Shown here piece by piece: positions 15,852 through 24,988 of a stretch of DNA of 53,402 bases; position 1 is the stretch's first letter, and each line of letters opens with the position of its first letter. The DNA lies in the NCBI GenBank assembly GCA_029781045.1, contig JAKOXL010000022.1:1-53402 (forward strand), in the 5' to 3' direction. The DNA comes from Bacillota bacterium. Lineage in GTDB: Bacteria; Bacillota; UBA994; UBA5500. The notes beneath the pieces were generated by a model that saw only the letters and a program-made list of their open reading frames with translations, was not told where the DNA came from and ran no database searches. Both the position numbers and the translations under genes were made by a program.

Positions 15852-16709
15852 CTAGCTACGCTCATAGGTGTAGAAGCCGCGCCCCGTTTTGCGGCCTAAA
15901 TGGCCGGCAGCCACCATTTTGCGGAGTAATGGGCAAGGCCGATACTTGTCATCGCCCAGCTCTCTATGCAAGACTTCCATTATCGATAAACATACATCTA
16001 GGCCTATTAAGTCGGCCAAAGCCAAGGGGCCCATAGGATGATTAGCCCCGAGCTTCATGGTGGTATCTATGGCTTCCGCGCTGGCCACACCTTCCATGAG
16101 GCAGAAAATGGCTTCATTAATCATGGGGATTAACATGCGATTCACAGCAAAGCCGGGAGAATCGTTAATCTCCACCGGTGTCTTACCTAGGGCTTTGGCC
16201 AGCTCCTTGGTCAGTTCAACCACTTCCGCGCTGGTGGCCAAGCCCTTTACTACTTCAACCAGCTGCATAAGGGGAACGGGGTTGAAGAAGTGCATACCAA
16301 TCACCGACTGGGGTCGCCTGGTATAGTTGGCCAACTTGGTAATGGACAAGGAAGATGTGTTACTGGCCAACACAGCATGGGCTGGTGCTATTTGATCCAG
16401 CTCGATGAAGATTCCCTTCTTTACCTCCAGGTTCTCGGTGGCCGCTTCGATGACGAAATCGGCAGCAGCAGCCGCATCCAGATCAATAGTAGTTTCAATG
16501 TTATTGAGGATTTTCTCCTTTACGGCAGCGCTCATGCGTCCCCGTTCTACACTGCGCTCCAATTGCCGCTGGAGCCCGCTCATAGCTCGTTCCAAGTATT
16601 GTTCACTAATATCTGCCAAGATAACCTTATAGTCAGATTGGGCCGCTACTTGGGCTATACCGCTGCCCATCTGTCCTGCACCAACAATCATAATGGTCTT
16701 AATGGACAT
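15852..16709 (-). CDS. hbd: 3-hydroxybutyryl-CoA dehydrogenase
   Basis: 285 residues, the normal length. N-terminal NAD fold [19 protein letters not shown]; catalytic segment SSLSITKLA... [17 protein letters not shown] with the active-site His; then [17 protein letters not shown] and the C-terminal [18 protein letters not shown]. It interconverts acetoacetyl-CoA and 3-hydroxybutyryl-CoA with NAD(P)H. The ATG follows AAGGAGG. It is the first gene of the hbd-crt operon, driven by the promoter at 16761-16789. Confidence 0.95.
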   Translation of the reverse strand: MSIKTIMIVGAGQMGSGIAQVAAQSDYKVILADISEQYLERAMSGLQRQLERSVERGRMSAAVKEKILNNIETTIDLDAAAAADFVIEAATENLEVKKGIFIELDQIAPAHAVLASNTSSLSITKLANYTRRPQSVIGMHFFNPVPLMQLVEVVKGLATSAEVVELTKELAKALGKTPVEINDSPGFAVNRMLIPMINEAIFCLMEGVASAEAIDTTMKLGANHPMGPLALADLIGLDVCLSIMEVLHRELGDDKYRPCPLLRKMVAAGHLGRKTGRGFYTYERS

Positions 16710-16760
16710 GAAATCCCTCCTTGTTCAAAACTTCCGTAGCTATAGTTTTCTGTTTGAAAC

Positions 16761-16789
16761 AATCTATCTCCTGCTTTTTCCGTAGTCAA
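16761..16789 (-). promoter_or_regulatory. Promoter of hbd-crt
   Basis: Minus strand TTGACT, 17 bases, TAGATT, about 50 bases before the hbd ATG. Confidence 0.65.
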
Positions 16790-16837
16790 ACTAATTGGTT
16801 ACAGAATCTTTCATTAACCGTTGGAAAGCAAAATGTG

Positions 16838-16846
16838 TGCTATACT
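16838..16846 (+). promoter_or_regulatory. Probable extended -10 promoter of the chromate transporter genes
   Basis: TGCTATACT, 23 bases before the start codon. No good -35 at 17-base spacing, as is usual for extended -10 promoters. Confidence 0.45.
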
Positions 16847-16869
16847 GGCTATGCATGGAGGTAGATGTA

Positions 16870-17433
16870 ATGGTCAAGAAAGCACCTGTTAGTAATCTGA
16901 AGCTGTTCACCATTTTCTTTCGCGTTGGCGCCTTCACCTTTGGCGGCGGCTATGCCATGCTCCCCATCATGCAGAGGGAACTGGTAGACAAACAGGGCTG
17001 GCTGCAAGAAGAAGATTTTGTTGACATGATTGGTCTCACCCAGTCGGCGCCGGGTCCCGTTGCTGTCAACTCGGCTATCTATCTGGGCTACCGACTTAAT
17101 GGCCTCGGTGGCGCTATTAGCTCGGTCATTGGAGCTGTACTACCGTCATTGCTGGTGATTATGGCCATCGCTTGGGCCCTAAGCCGCTACAATCTGGACC
17201 TACTCAATCATGCTTTTGCTGGCGTGCGCCCAACGGTTGTTTCTCTTATTACCTATGCCGCCTGGAACTTGGGAAAAAAAGTGGTCAAATCAGTTCGTCC
17301 CTTTGCTATGGCTGCCATTTCTGCCGGTCTTATTATTCTTTTTGGGGTGCATCCAGCCATACTGATTGTGTGCGGTGCCCTGCTGGGTCTGGGCTTCAGT
17401 AGCCGCTCACAGAAGGAGGCGGCGCAGCAATGA
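16870..17433 (+). CDS. Chromate transporter (CHR family), first half-subunit
   Basis: 187 residues forming one short-chain CHR domain: FFRVGAFTFGGGYAMLPIMQREL, then GLTQSAPGPVAVNSAIYLGYR and three to four further membrane helices. The start ATG at 16870 follows GGAGGTAGATGTA; a longer in-frame reading from 16795 has no ribosome site. Short-chain CHR proteins work as pairs with opposite membrane orientation, and its partner starts 4 bases inside its 3' end. In anaerobes the pair may export chromate or move another oxyanion; no regulator is adjacent. Confidence 0.9.
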   Translation: MVKKAPVSNLKLFTIFFRVGAFTFGGGYAMLPIMQRELVDKQGWLQEEDFVDMIGLTQSAPGPVAVNSAIYLGYRLNGLGGAISSVIGAVLPSLLVIMAIAWALSRYNLDLLNHAFAGVRPTVVSLITYAAWNLGKKVVKSVRPFAMAAISAGLIILFGVHPAILIVCGALLGLGFSSRSQKEAAQQ

Positions 17434-17948
17434 TCTTTTGGCAGTTGTTCTTTACTTTTGCCTTTATCGGCTCTCTGGCCTTCGGTGGCGGCTATGTTAT
17501 GATACCGCTCATTGACAGTCAGGTAGTAGGAAAGTTAGGCTGGCTCACCAGTACCGAATTTGCCGACATTGTGGCCATAGCCGAGATGACCCCGGGCCCT
17601 ATTGCCATCAACACGGCCACCTATGTGGGCTTTAAAATGGGGGGCGTTTTAGGCTCGGTTATTGCCACGGCTGGTGTAGTGGCTCCCTCTTTTATCATCG
17701 TAATGATTCTGGCCACACTGGTAAAACGCTTTAGCAACTCACCCTATCTACAATGGGCCTTGAGCGGAATACGGCCAGTAGTTGTAGGTTTGATCGCTAG
17801 CGCGGCTTGGAACTTCGGCGCCAAGACTCTGGTGGATCTAAAATCCTGGATTCTAGCCGGAGTAATGCTGTTAGCATTAGTCAAGACCAAGATTAACCCC
17901 ATCTTGTTGATTCTCGCCTCCTTTGTTCTTGGTATTCTGTTCTTCTAA
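17430..17948 (+). CDS. Chromate transporter (CHR family), second half-subunit
   Basis: 172 residues, homologous to the gene before it: FAFIGSLAFGGGYVMIPLIDSQV and IAEMTPGPIAINTATYVGFK repeat the family signatures. The ATG overlaps the upstream stop (ATGA), so the two are translationally coupled. Followed after 20 bases by a terminator. Confidence 0.9.
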   Translation: MIFWQLFFTFAFIGSLAFGGGYVMIPLIDSQVVGKLGWLTSTEFADIVAIAEMTPGPIAINTATYVGFKMGGVLGSVIATAGVVAPSFIIVMILATLVKRFSNSPYLQWALSGIRPVVVGLIASAAWNFGAKTLVDLKSWILAGVMLLALVKTKINPILLILASFVLGILFF

Positions 17949-17968
17949 GCAACAAAGCACAAAAACCG

Positions 17969-18002
17969 AACCCACCCCATAAACTGGGGGTGGGTTCTTC
18001 TG
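17969..18002 (+). terminator. Terminator after the chromate transporter genes
   Basis: Stem GAACCCACCCC/GGGGTGGGTTC with a 7-base loop, followed by TTCTGT. Confidence 0.75.
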
Positions 18003-18029
18003 TATCTGGCGTCTAAAGGAGGCGGGTTC

Positions 18030-18605
18030 ATGGCAGACAATCTCTTCCAATGCCAACCCAAACTGGCCAGCTACGAGCGGGCTGAGATATTAAGAGAGTT
18101 TTCAATGCTAGCACAAACTACCGGGGGACAACTGAACCCGCAAGCTCTCCGCTTGAATAAGAAAAGCCAGATCATAATTGAGGGCTTGCACTGGCAGGGT
18201 TTACAAGGAGAAGTGGTGTTGCAGCACAGCTGGACCATGTTAGTAACGTTGCGCCTCTTCTTGCCAAAGGCGGTCACTGGTCAAGTACGCCTAAGCAACG
18301 TCTATGGTGAAACTTCCGGCACCCCCTTAATAGGTCCACCCCGTTTAGAAGCCAACTGGACAGACGATGATCTTATGGCTCTCCTTCCCCCCCATAGCTA
18401 CCGCATGCTAACCTCTACAGCCGAGCCCTACTCTCTCCTCTTAGATACCAACCAGATATGTCTCACCACCTACCGTTATTACACAAAGGAATTCTATATC
18501 AGGGCCCTCGCTTTCCTAGCACAGGTGGCGCAAAAGGCAATGGAGATCAACCCCCAGACTATCTATTGGGGACGCACTCGGCCAGTCGAACTACCCTGGA
18601 TGTAA
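18030..18605 (+). CDS. Hypothetical 191-residue protein
   Basis: Not recognised. The ATG follows AAAGGAGGCGG. The protein is soluble-looking, with no signal or membrane segment. A central strand-rich part (QIIIEGLHWQGLQGEVVLQHSW, LVTLRLFLPKAVTGQVRLSNVY) is followed by a tyrosine-rich C-terminal third (TTYRYYTKEFYIRALAFLAQ). Codon use matches its neighbours. It stands between a terminator and prs, so it may be a single-gene unit. Confidence 0.65.
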   Translation: MADNLFQCQPKLASYERAEILREFSMLAQTTGGQLNPQALRLNKKSQIIIEGLHWQGLQGEVVLQHSWTMLVTLRLFLPKAVTGQVRLSNVYGETSGTPLIGPPRLEANWTDDDLMALLPPHSYRMLTSTAEPYSLLLDTNQICLTTYRYYTKEFYIRALAFLAQVAQKAMEINPQTIYWGRTRPVELPWM

Positions 18606-18725
18606 GCGTTTTTTAAGAGTATGTCACTAGCTCGAACTTTGTCGAATCAGGGTGGACAACCTCCCAGGCCTGCGGTATCATGGGATAGGTTTAAGAATTC
18701 TGATATTCGGGAGGTTGGATGACTA

Positions 18726-19670
18726 ATGGCTGCCCAGCTCAAGGTTTTCGCGGGACGCGCCACCGAACCGTTAGCTGCTGAAATCTGCCAACATCTTGGC
18801 ATCAGCTTAGGCCAACGGGAAATTATCCAGTTCAGTAATGACAACACCTTCGTAAAGATCAATGAGAACGTGCGGGAATGCGACGTCTTCGTGGTGCAGA
18901 CATCTTGCCCACCAGTCAACCACAATCTCATGGAATTATTGATAATGATCGATGCCCTTAGCCGCGCTTCGGCCCACCGCATAACTGCCGTACTACCTTT
19001 CTATCCTTATGGCAGGTCGGATAAGAAGGATCAACCCCGTATTCCCATTACGGCCCGCTTGGTGGCTGATCTCCTCACCACAGCCGGTGCCGATCGGGTG
19101 GTAACAGTAGACCTGCATTCACCCCAAATTCAAGGTTTCTTTACGATTCCGTTGGATCACCTCACCGCCGCCGATATGCTCTGCAAGTATTTTGAGCAGA
19201 AGGCAATTCCTGATTTGGTGGTCGTGGCTACTGATGCGGGCGGTGCCAAGAAGGCCTCCGTATACGCCAAATGGCTCAAAGCCCCGCTGGCTATCATGGA
19301 CAAGCGGCGTAACGGCAACGATGATCAGGCCCACATAAACCACTTTATTGGCGACGTAAAAGATAAGAACGTGGTTATTCTAGATGATGAAATCGACACG
19401 GCGGGTACAGTACAGGAAACGGTGAAGGCCGTAAAGGCTGCCGGAGCCAAGGACGTATATGTAGGTTGCACCCATCCGGTCTTCTCTGGCCCAGCAGTAC
19501 AGCGTTTGCTGACATCGGATATTAAAGAAATAGTCACCACCAATACCTTGCCTACGGACCATGCCCGCTCTCTCCCCAACCTGAAGGTGCTGTCGGTAGC
19601 CCCTATGTTGGCTGAGGCTATCCGGCGCATTAACCAGGGTGAGTCGGTTAGCACCCTGTTCCGCAGTTAG
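18726..19670 (+). CDS. prs: Ribose-phosphate pyrophosphokinase
   Basis: 314 residues, the normal length. Makes PRPP from ribose-5-phosphate and ATP for nucleotide, His and Trp synthesis. Motifs are LKVFAGRATEPLAAEI at the start, LPFYPYGRSDKKDQPR, TVDLHSPQIQGFF (metal site), DKRRNGNDD (flexible catalytic loop) and VVILDDEIDTAGTV (PRPP loop). GGGAGG precedes the ATG. The insert at NGNDDQAHINHFIGDV differs somewhat from the best-known bacterial enzymes, so this may be a second-type Prs. It is followed 3 bases later by a NUDIX gene in the same operon. Confidence 0.92.
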   Translation: MAAQLKVFAGRATEPLAAEICQHLGISLGQREIIQFSNDNTFVKINENVRECDVFVVQTSCPPVNHNLMELLIMIDALSRASAHRITAVLPFYPYGRSDKKDQPRIPITARLVADLLTTAGADRVVTVDLHSPQIQGFFTIPLDHLTAADMLCKYFEQKAIPDLVVVATDAGGAKKASVYAKWLKAPLAIMDKRRNGNDDQAHINHFIGDVKDKNVVILDDEIDTAGTVQETVKAVKAAGAKDVYVGCTHPVFSGPAVQRLLTSDIKEIVTTNTLPTDHARSLPNLKVLSVAPMLAEAIRRINQGESVSTLFRS

Positions 19671-19673
19671 GAT

Positions 19674-20303
19674 ATGAACAAAGAACTGCAAGAACGCTAC
19701 GGCGACGAGCAGGTTTTGGTCATACCCGCCAGCAGCGTAGAACACTTAGCGTCCGGCCTGCAACCAATGTTTACTTTAGAGAAGGCGCAACCGCGCTTCA
19801 TCTTCCGCCATCAAGCAGAGCAAAACCCCGAATGGCGGCAGCTAATACCCTATATCGTACTACGGCAAGGCGAGCTTCTCTGGCTGACCCGGCGGCTGTC
19901 GACCCAGGGAGAGAGCCGCTTGCATAACAAGTATTCACTAGGTGTGGGCGGCCACATTAATCCCATTGACGGCCAAGGGGTATCTCCTCTGGTAGCAGCG
20001 TTGTACCGAGAATTGGAAGAAGAGCTGGACTTGGGTGGCTGGCGACCAGCTGAACCGCAACCGATAGCACTTATAAATGACTTATCTAATGCGGTTAGCC
20101 GCGATCACTTGGGTGTAGTCTTTGTCTTGGATATACCACCTCAAGTTACCGTTGCCGTGCGGGAACGGGATAAGATGGAAGGACAGTGGATAGAAGCGGC
20201 TGTAGTACGAGAACTGTACTATAAGCAGTTGGAGAGCTGGTCCCAAATTGTACTTGACAACTGGCTTGTGAAACCCTTGACAAAGGGCCTGTCCAACCCT
20301 TAG
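19674..20303 (+). CDS. NUDIX hydrolase-family protein
   Basis: 209 residues. The NUDIX region GVGGHINPIDGQGVSP... ALYRELEEELDLG keeps the REL-EE-L catalytic helix, with a slightly longer loop before it. The N-terminal 50 residues (EQVLVIPASSVE) and C-terminal tail are outside the NUDIX fold. NUDIX enzymes cleave nucleoside diphosphates linked to another group; the substrate is not readable. Its ATG lies 3 bases after the prs stop, so a housecleaning role in PRPP or nucleotide metabolism is plausible but inferred. Confidence 0.8.
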   Translation: MNKELQERYGDEQVLVIPASSVEHLASGLQPMFTLEKAQPRFIFRHQAEQNPEWRQLIPYIVLRQGELLWLTRRLSTQGESRLHNKYSLGVGGHINPIDGQGVSPLVAALYRELEEELDLGGWRPAEPQPIALINDLSNAVSRDHLGVVFVLDIPPQVTVAVRERDKMEGQWIEAAVVRELYYKQLESWSQIVLDNWLVKPLTKGLSNP

Positions 20304-20323
20304 AATGATTGAAATCATGGAAG

Positions 20324-20451
20324 AGTGCCTAGGGTTCCGCACCACAGCGGTGGACTGGTCCGAGCGGCACTGCCTCTGATAGAGGTACACCGTGGGTAGA
20401 AAAGACCCCAGCGGAAAGTTCCATCAGGAACGCCGCTGGGGTTTGTGTTTT
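20324..20451 (+). promoter_or_regulatory. ykkC-family riboswitch (probably guanidine-I) with terminator
   Basis: CTAGGGTTCCGC (20329-20340) and CTGGTCCGAG (20355-20364) match the conserved core of ykkC RNAs as remembered. AGTGCC/GGCACT closes the first domain, CCTCTGATAGAGG forms a hairpin, and ACACCGTGGG...AAAAGACCCC resembles the conserved 3' domain. The strand CCCCAGCGG (20406-20414) can pair with CCGTGGG (20390-20396) in the aptamer or with CCGCTGGGG (20433-20441) in a terminator followed by TTTGTGTTTT. Ligand binding should therefore prevent termination and turn the exporter genes on. The subtype (guanidine, ppGpp, PRPP or nucleotide) cannot be proved by eye. Confidence 0.7.
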
Positions 20452-20467
20452 AAGGAGGTGATTGTTA

Positions 20468-21493
20468 GTGCTAGCTATAAGAACGAAGAACCTGGGTAAG
20501 GAATTCTGGCGTCAGAAGAAGGCGAGCGGCCTACTAGGCAGCGTACGTAGCCTCTATCAACAGGATAAGGAACGGGTAGTGGCCGTACGCTCTCTCGACC
20601 TGGAGATTGCCGCGGGGGAGTCGGTGGCCTTTATCGGCCCCAACGGTGCTGGCAAATCCACCACCATCAAGATGCTCACTGGCATTCTCCATCCCAGCTA
20701 TGGTGAAGCCCAGGTGTTGGGACTTACGCCTTGGCAAGAGCGGCAGCGTTTGGCCTTCCATATCGGCACCGTGTTCGGCCAAAAGTCCCAACTGTGGTAT
20801 CACTTGCCGCCGGCCGACAGTTTTTTCCTTCTGGGTCGCATTTACGAACTGGATCAGCGCACCTTTGAGCAGCGTCAAGCCGAACTGGTGGAGCGCTTTG
20901 AACTCAAGGAGTTCTTCCATGTGCCGGTGCGCAAACTCTCCCTTGGTCAACGCATGCGCGCTGAGCTGGCCGCCGCCCTCTTGCACGCGCCGCAGGTGCT
21001 CTTTCTCGACGAGCCGACCATTGGACTGGACGTGGTGGCACGCCAGAGTATGCGTAACTTAATCAAGGAGATTAACAGTCTAGGGATTACCGTGTTCCTA
21101 ACTTCCCATGATACCGGTGACATTGAAAACCTGTGTCGCCGGGTTATCATGATCGATAACGGCAACCTGGTTATCGATCAATCCATCAACAGTCTGAAAC
21201 GCGACCATCTGGCAGCCAAAATAATCCGGGTGCGACTAGAACATCCTGTGGAAGGGCTGCCTCCTATTGACGGAGCCCAAGTACTAAAGCACAAGGGAGC
21301 CGGCTTGAAGATTTCCCTTGATACAAAGAAGCTGAGCGTCGATGAGCTTTATATGCGCCTACGCCAACTGGCACCTATTGCCGACATCACCATAGGAGAC
21401 CCACCCCTCGAGGATATAATCGCCAACATCTACCGCCACAACCAAGGGGGAGGTGAGGGCCATGAGTTGGAGCAAGAAGTGGCGCAAATATAG
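20468..21493 (+). CDS. ABC exporter ATP-binding protein (COG4586-like)
   Basis: About 341 residues. Walker A FIGPNGAGKSTTIKML, the long Q-loop segment VFGQKSQLWYHLPPADSF that marks the COG4586 group, signature LSLGQRMRAELA, Walker B VLFLDEPTIGLDVVA and H-loop TSHD. An extra 80-residue C-terminal domain follows (VRLEHPVEGLPP...). GTG at 20468 is preferred, 9 bases after GGAGG; TTG 20462 is nearer. Directly behind the ykkC-type leader, so export of its ligand is the natural guess. It overlaps the next gene by 32 bases. Confidence 0.88.
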   Translation: MLAIRTKNLGKEFWRQKKASGLLGSVRSLYQQDKERVVAVRSLDLEIAAGESVAFIGPNGAGKSTTIKMLTGILHPSYGEAQVLGLTPWQERQRLAFHIGTVFGQKSQLWYHLPPADSFFLLGRIYELDQRTFEQRQAELVERFELKEFFHVPVRKLSLGQRMRAELAAALLHAPQVLFLDEPTIGLDVVARQSMRNLIKEINSLGITVFLTSHDTGDIENLCRRVIMIDNGNLVIDQSINSLKRDHLAAKIIRVRLEHPVEGLPPIDGAQVLKHKGAGLKISLDTKKLSVDELYMRLRQLAPIADITIGDPPLEDIIANIYRHNQGGGEGHELEQEVAQI

Positions 21494-22262
21494 TGCAGTG
21501 GCCATCACGGCGGCCCAATCGCGGGCAGCCTACTGGCAAGAGATGGGGGCCCGCACCTTCTTCTTTGCCATCGTGCTTTTCACCTTTTCTGGCCTCTGGG
21601 GACGCATCATCGGTACCGATGGCACTTTAGCCGGATACAGTCGCCAGCAATTAGTGTGGTACCTCACTCTAACGGAGGCCATAACTCTCAGCGCCACCAG
21701 CTTACTGCAGGAAGTGGAGCAAGACGTGAAAACGGGGCAGATAGCCTATCTGCTGGCCAAACCCCTCAACTACCTGCTTTACCAGGCAGCCTATTACTTT
21801 GGGGAAATGGCGGTTACCACCTCGTTGAACTTTCTGGCCGGTGGGCTAGTGGCTTGGGCCCTGGTAGGTCTCCCCGCCATAACATTATCAGGTCTGGCAC
21901 AAGCATTGATACTCGTCGTGTTAGGTGCGGCGGTTCGCTTTTGTCTACTGGCCGCCATCGCCTTACTCAGCTTCTTTGTGGAAGAAAGCCGCCCCTTCTA
22001 CTGGATCTACTCCAAGTTCATCTTTACCCTGGGAGGGCTTTTCCTACCCATAGATCTTTACCCCGACTTCTTTCGCCGCTTAGCTGCTCTACTGCCTTTC
22101 CAGAGCATCACCTATGGGCCAGCCCGGGCTTTCATCTCTGGGGACTGGGGACAGTTTGCTAATTCAGCCAACATGGCCCTGCTCTGGTGTTTGGCCCTGA
22201 CCGGGCTGCTAAGTTGGGAATTCGCCAAGGGGGTGAAACAGATCAATGTCAACGGGGGCTAA
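21462..22262 (+). CDS. ABC-2 family permease (first of pair)
   Basis: 266 residues with about six membrane segments. FFFAIVLFTFSGLWGRIIG, the QLVWYLTLTEAITLS loop and DVKTGQIAYLLAKPLNY are typical of the ABC2_membrane_6 family, and FIFTLGGLFLPIDLYPDFFRR precedes the last helices. ATG 21462 follows GGGGGAGGTGAGGGCC. It overlaps both neighbours, so the three products are likely made in fixed ratio as one exporter. Confidence 0.85.
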   Translation: MSWSKKWRKYSAVAITAAQSRAAYWQEMGARTFFFAIVLFTFSGLWGRIIGTDGTLAGYSRQQLVWYLTLTEAITLSATSLLQEVEQDVKTGQIAYLLAKPLNYLLYQAAYYFGEMAVTTSLNFLAGGLVAWALVGLPAITLSGLAQALILVVLGAAVRFCLLAAIALLSFFVEESRPFYWIYSKFIFTLGGLFLPIDLYPDFFRRLAALLPFQSITYGPARAFISGDWGQFANSANMALLWCLALTGLLSWEFAKGVKQINVNGG

Positions 22263-23040
22263 GACTTTACGCTGGCTATTGGCCCAGTGGTCGGTCAATC
22301 TGGCTTGTGCCATGGCCTACCGCACCAGTTTTCTAATGCAGGCCATTTTTATGGTGCTGAACGACATACTATTACTATTCTTCTGGTGGGTATTGCTACA
22401 ATTGGTGCCCGACATTGGCGGTTGGGGCATGGCCGATGTTTGGCTCATGTACGGCTTGGTGGCCGGGGGCTTTAGCCTGGTTGCCATATTTGCTGGTAAC
22501 TATAATCGTATATCTATTATCATCGCTGAGGGGCAACTGGACTACTATCTGGCTTTGCCCAAGAATGTCCTTCTTCATGTACTAGTCAGCAATACTTCCT
22601 TTTCCGCGGTAGGCGATCTAGTTTTCGGCTTGGTATTAGGCGCCATGGGCTGTCGGGCTCTGGGAGCCAGTTTCCTCCTCTTCCTCCTATTCATGGTTAC
22701 CGCCGGTTCTCTTCTCTGTGCCTTTTCCGTTGCCACCAACAGCTTGGCCTTTTTTCTGGGGCGCAGCGAAGCCATAAGCCGACAGATGTCAGAAGCGCTA
22801 ACCAACTTTAGCATGTATCCGGGGACTATCTATCAGGGCGCAGCCCGTTTCGTAGTTCTCTTTCTAGTACCGGCTGCCTTCATGAGCCACATTCCCGTCG
22901 AAACCCTGCGTAGCTTCTCCTCCACCAATGTCTGGCTCATATTAGCCGCCAATGTTGTCTTGTGGGCGCTCGCCATCGCCGTCTTCCACGCGGGACTAAG
23001 ACGCTATGAATCAGGTAATCAGGTGACTCTCCGCGGTTAA
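22246..23040 (+). CDS. ABC-2 family permease (second of pair)
   Basis: 264 residues, six predicted helices, a diverged homologue of the gene before it: AYRTSFLMQAIFMVLNDILLLFFWWVLL, ISIIIAEGQLDYYLALPKNVL, and MYPGTIYQGAARFVVLFLVPAAFMS near the end. Overlaps the previous gene by 17 bases. Last gene of the riboswitch-controlled operon, followed by a terminator. Confidence 0.85.
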   Translation: MSTGAKTLRWLLAQWSVNLACAMAYRTSFLMQAIFMVLNDILLLFFWWVLLQLVPDIGGWGMADVWLMYGLVAGGFSLVAIFAGNYNRISIIIAEGQLDYYLALPKNVLLHVLVSNTSFSAVGDLVFGLVLGAMGCRALGASFLLFLLFMVTAGSLLCAFSVATNSLAFFLGRSEAISRQMSEALTNFSMYPGTIYQGAARFVVLFLVPAAFMSHIPVETLRSFSSTNVWLILAANVVLWALAIAVFHAGLRRYESGNQVTLRG

Positions 23041-23041
23041 T

Positions 23042-23080
23042 AAAACCCCTTGACCGATTGCTGAATCGGCAAGGGGTTTT
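23042..23080. terminator. Bidirectional terminator between the ABC operon and pyk
   Basis: Perfect 11-bp stem AAAACCCCTTG/CAAGGGGTTTT; the inner loop forms a second stem CCGATT/AATCGG. Confidence 0.9.
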
Positions 23081-23087
23081 GACTTAA

Positions 23088-24845
23088 CTAACTAGGAATA
23101 TGGGTTGCACCTCGGTAAATCAACCCGCGGGGAATATCAAGGGTTACCAGTTGGCCATCGTTCAACAGACTGGTGGCTCCCGGCACACCCACAATCACCG
23201 GCAAACCGAGGTTCAAAGCTACAATGGCCCCATGGGAGGTGAGCCCCCCTTCTTCTGTTACCAGACCGCTGGCCTGCTGCAATACGGGAACATAATCCTT
23301 ATCTGTGCTGACAGCAACAACAATGGCACCAGGCACCATCTTCTCCAACGCCTCTTTGGCTGTCTTGCTAGTGACGACCCGTCCCGTCACCGAGTCTTTA
23401 CCAATACCTGTACCGCGAGCCAACACATCGCCCACAATATGCACCTTGATGAGGTTAGTGGTGCCAGGAACGCCTACCGGTACGCCGGCAGTAATAACAA
23501 CCAAGTCGCCATTCTTGATCAATCCCTGGTCCAGCGAACTGGTAATGGCTGTCTTTATCATCTCATCGGTATCATCCACTCTCGGGCCTAAGACTGGATA
23601 GACTCCCCAGGAGAGGTTAAGCCGTCGCGCCACCTTGGCCTCAGTGACATAGGCGATAATAGGCATCTTGGGTCGATAGCGAGAAACCATGCGTGCCGTA
23701 CTGCCCGATGCGGTAGGCGTAATGATGGCGGCCGCCAACAGGTCTTCCGCTGCTTGCACACTGGCATGGCTGATGGCATCGGTGATGTTAGCCATCTTTT
23801 TGCCCACCTGCTGCCGCGAAGAGGTAACCTGATTATCCAATGCCTGCTCGGTATGCAGGGCAATGCGGGCCATGGTTTGGACTGCTGCCAGAGGATAGCT
23901 TCCATTGGCTGTCTCGCCCGACAACATGACAGCGTCAGTGCCATCGAAGATGGCGTTGGCCACGTCGCTGGCTTCAGCCCGAGTGGGTCGCGGAGAACGG
24001 ATCATGGAGTCCAGCATCTGCGTAGCCGTGATCACCGGCTTGCCGATGCGGTTACAGGCAGTGATCATCCGCTTTTGGATCAGGGGAACTTCTTCAGGAG
24101 GGATCTCTACCCCTAGGTCCCCCCTAGCCACCATAAGACCGTCGGCCACTTTGAGAATCTCATCTAGGTTAACAACGCCCTCTCGGTTTTCTATCTTGGC
24201 GATAATGGGGATATCACCCCCCAACTCCTCTAGTAGACGACGCAGAGTTATCACATCGGAGGCATCACGCACGAAGGACTGGGCGATGAAGTCCACTCCC
24301 AGCTCTACACCCACTTTGATATCGGCTATGTCTTGCTCCGATAGTGCTGGTAGGTTGAGGGTGCGCCCAGGAATGTTAACTCCCTTCCGGTCACTGACCA
24401 CGCCTCCCACCACCACCTGGCAGTGCAAATCGGACCCGTGCTTAGCCGTCACCACCAGTTCCAACAACCCATCGTCAATCAAAACCGTATCGCCCACTTC
24501 CACATCGGCACTCAAATGGGGCCAACTGACACTGACACCCTCAGCATCGCCTAAACGTTCACCGGCATACAGAATAAAACTCTGGCCTGCTTTAAGCACC
24601 ACCGCTCCGTCGGCAAACTTGCCAAGGCGCACTTCCGGTCCTTTTGTATCTAGAATAATCGACACAAACTTGCCCACGGCTTCAGCCGCCGCCCTAATAC
24701 GGGCAAAGCGAGCCCGCTGTTCCTCGTGGCTACCGTGAGAAAAATTCAAGCGGGCTACGTCAACCCCCGCCCTGAGTAACTGCTCCAATATCTCCGGTTG
24801 ATCGCTGGCCGGTCCGATTGTGGCCACAATTTTGGTTAATCGCAA
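23088..24845 (-). CDS. pyk: Pyruvate kinase with C-terminal PEP-utilising domain
   Basis: 585 residues, longer than the usual 470 because of an extra C-terminal phosphohistidine-type domain, as in Bacillus and many Clostridia. Catalytic part: TKIVATIGPASDQPE, DVARLNFSHGSHEE, SIILDTKGPEVR, IIAKIENREGV, LMVARGDLGVEIP, KPVITATQMLDSM, and SGETANGSYP. The extra domain (residues about 490-585) shows LVTEEGGLTSHGAIVALNLGLP with the TSHGA phosphohistidine motif. Converts PEP and ADP to pyruvate and ATP. The start is TTG at 24845 after GGGAGGG. Confidence 0.96.
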   Translation of the reverse strand: MRLTKIVATIGPASDQPEILEQLLRAGVDVARLNFSHGSHEEQRARFARIRAAAEAVGKFVSIILDTKGPEVRLGKFADGAVVLKAGQSFILYAGERLGDAEGVSVSWPHLSADVEVGDTVLIDDGLLELVVTAKHGSDLHCQVVVGGVVSDRKGVNIPGRTLNLPALSEQDIADIKVGVELGVDFIAQSFVRDASDVITLRRLLEELGGDIPIIAKIENREGVVNLDEILKVADGLMVARGDLGVEIPPEEVPLIQKRMITACNRIGKPVITATQMLDSMIRSPRPTRAEASDVANAIFDGTDAVMLSGETANGSYPLAAVQTMARIALHTEQALDNQVTSSRQQVGKKMANITDAISHASVQAAEDLLAAAIITPTASGSTARMVSRYRPKMPIIAYVTEAKVARRLNLSWGVYPVLGPRVDDTDEMIKTAITSSLDQGLIKNGDLVVITAGVPVGVPGTTNLIKVHIVGDVLARGTGIGKDSVTGRVVTSKTAKEALEKMVPGAIVVAVSTDKDYVPVLQQASGLVTEEGGLTSHGAIVALNLGLPVIVGVPGATSLLNDGQLVTLDIPRGLIYRGATHIPS

Positions 24846-24988
24846 AGGAATCCCTCCCTCATTCCAACAGAAGCCAACACCTATCGACTCATAAAGAATT
24901 TTATCAATGTAGGCATTATCCTGCTACTTTTTTCTTGAGCCCATTTCAACGGAGGAATAAGATAGTCCTAAGAAGGAGGTAGATAACT

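Noticed and set aside
23905-24738. 277-codon antisense ORF in pyk
   Set aside because: Serine/arginine-rich shadow of a highly conserved gene.
24846-24988. T-box or threonine-responsive leader before the threonine-synthase-like gene
   Set aside because: Only 143 bases, with no T-box sequence, specifier stem or terminator.
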